Source: Rikenellaceae bacterium
Lineage (GTDB): Bacteria > Bacteroidota > Bacteroidia > Bacteroidales > Rikenellaceae
DNA length: 64,000 bases
Reading direction: 5' to 3'
Assembly (NCBI GenBank): GCA_015059905.1
Contig: SUZN01000003.1
Span: forward strand, 280,601-344,600
Shown here: positions 63,991 through 64,000 of the stretch, one piece after another
How the letters are laid out: each line of letters starts with the position of its first letter
How positions within the stretch are numbered: the stretch's first letter is position 1
Notes under the pieces: generated by a model
What the model saw: the letters and a program-made list of their open reading frames with translations, nothing else
Database searches by the model: none
What the model was told of the DNA's origin: nothing
Program-made: the position numbers and the translations under genes

Positions 63991-64000
63991 AAGAACTCTG

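Overview
The window is a chromosomal segment of a Bacteroidota bacterium, most likely a gut Bacteroidales of the Alistipes/Rikenellaceae kind. The phylum call rests on -33 TTTG / -7 TAnnTTTG promoters with 19-21 nt spacers (rpmH, cdd, dapF, tRNA-Cys, ileS, rplS and others), weak Shine-Dalgarno sequences, and families typical of the phylum: GldE, DUF4924, a lipidated TamA (TamL), a DUF4369-thioredoxin lipoprotein, a LamG surface lipoprotein and an exbB-X-exbD-exbD locus. The genus-level guess is weaker. The content is almost entirely core genome. I see no prophage, insertion sequence, CRISPR array or defence island.

Layout. 1-4.4 kb: 3' end of topA, a secreted C1 peptidase, a TlpA-like lipoprotein with a highly structured leader, and a REP-like element. 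4.4-17.5 kb (minus strand): MATE exporter, then a division/wall cluster transcribed murG-murC-ftsQ-ftsA-ftsZ-gldE-PPTase, preceded by dnaB-yifB. 17.6-26 kb: comF and priA, a divergent pair of unknown genes, then def-lnt-folC (minus), where def carries a lipoprotein signal. 26-30 kb (plus): cdd, rluA-type synthase, dtd, nuclease, DUF4924, then rpmH alone. 30-35 kb: alpha/beta hydrolase, dapF-tamL, an AraC regulator. 35.5-38 kb: TonB-energising locus. 38-41 kb: asparaginase, TatD, DprA, then tRNA-Cys. 41-48.5 kb: GH51 arabinofuranosidase, rnpB, recJ, lipB, lipA, apt. 48.8-55.4 kb: a surface LamG lipoprotein, a G-rich inverted repeat, ileS, a DksA-like gene. 55.5-64 kb: ABC exporter plus a two-component pair, surE, small unknowns, rnhB, a membrane protein, rplS, a small membrane protein, and the 5S end of an rRNA operon running on the minus strand.

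Most genes fall into short operons: lipoate synthesis with recJ and RNase P RNA; lipoprotein maturation (lnt) with an exported-looking deformylase; dapF with an outer-membrane assembly factor; and division genes with cell-wall enzymes. The observations most worth a second look are the lipoprotein-type peptide deformylase upstream of lnt, the FtsQ with an extra charged coiled-coil block, the structured leaders before the TlpA-like gene and rplS, the inverted partial copy of the 5S 3' end and terminator, and the G-quadruplex-prone inverted repeat before ileS. I found no clear undescribed multi-gene system.
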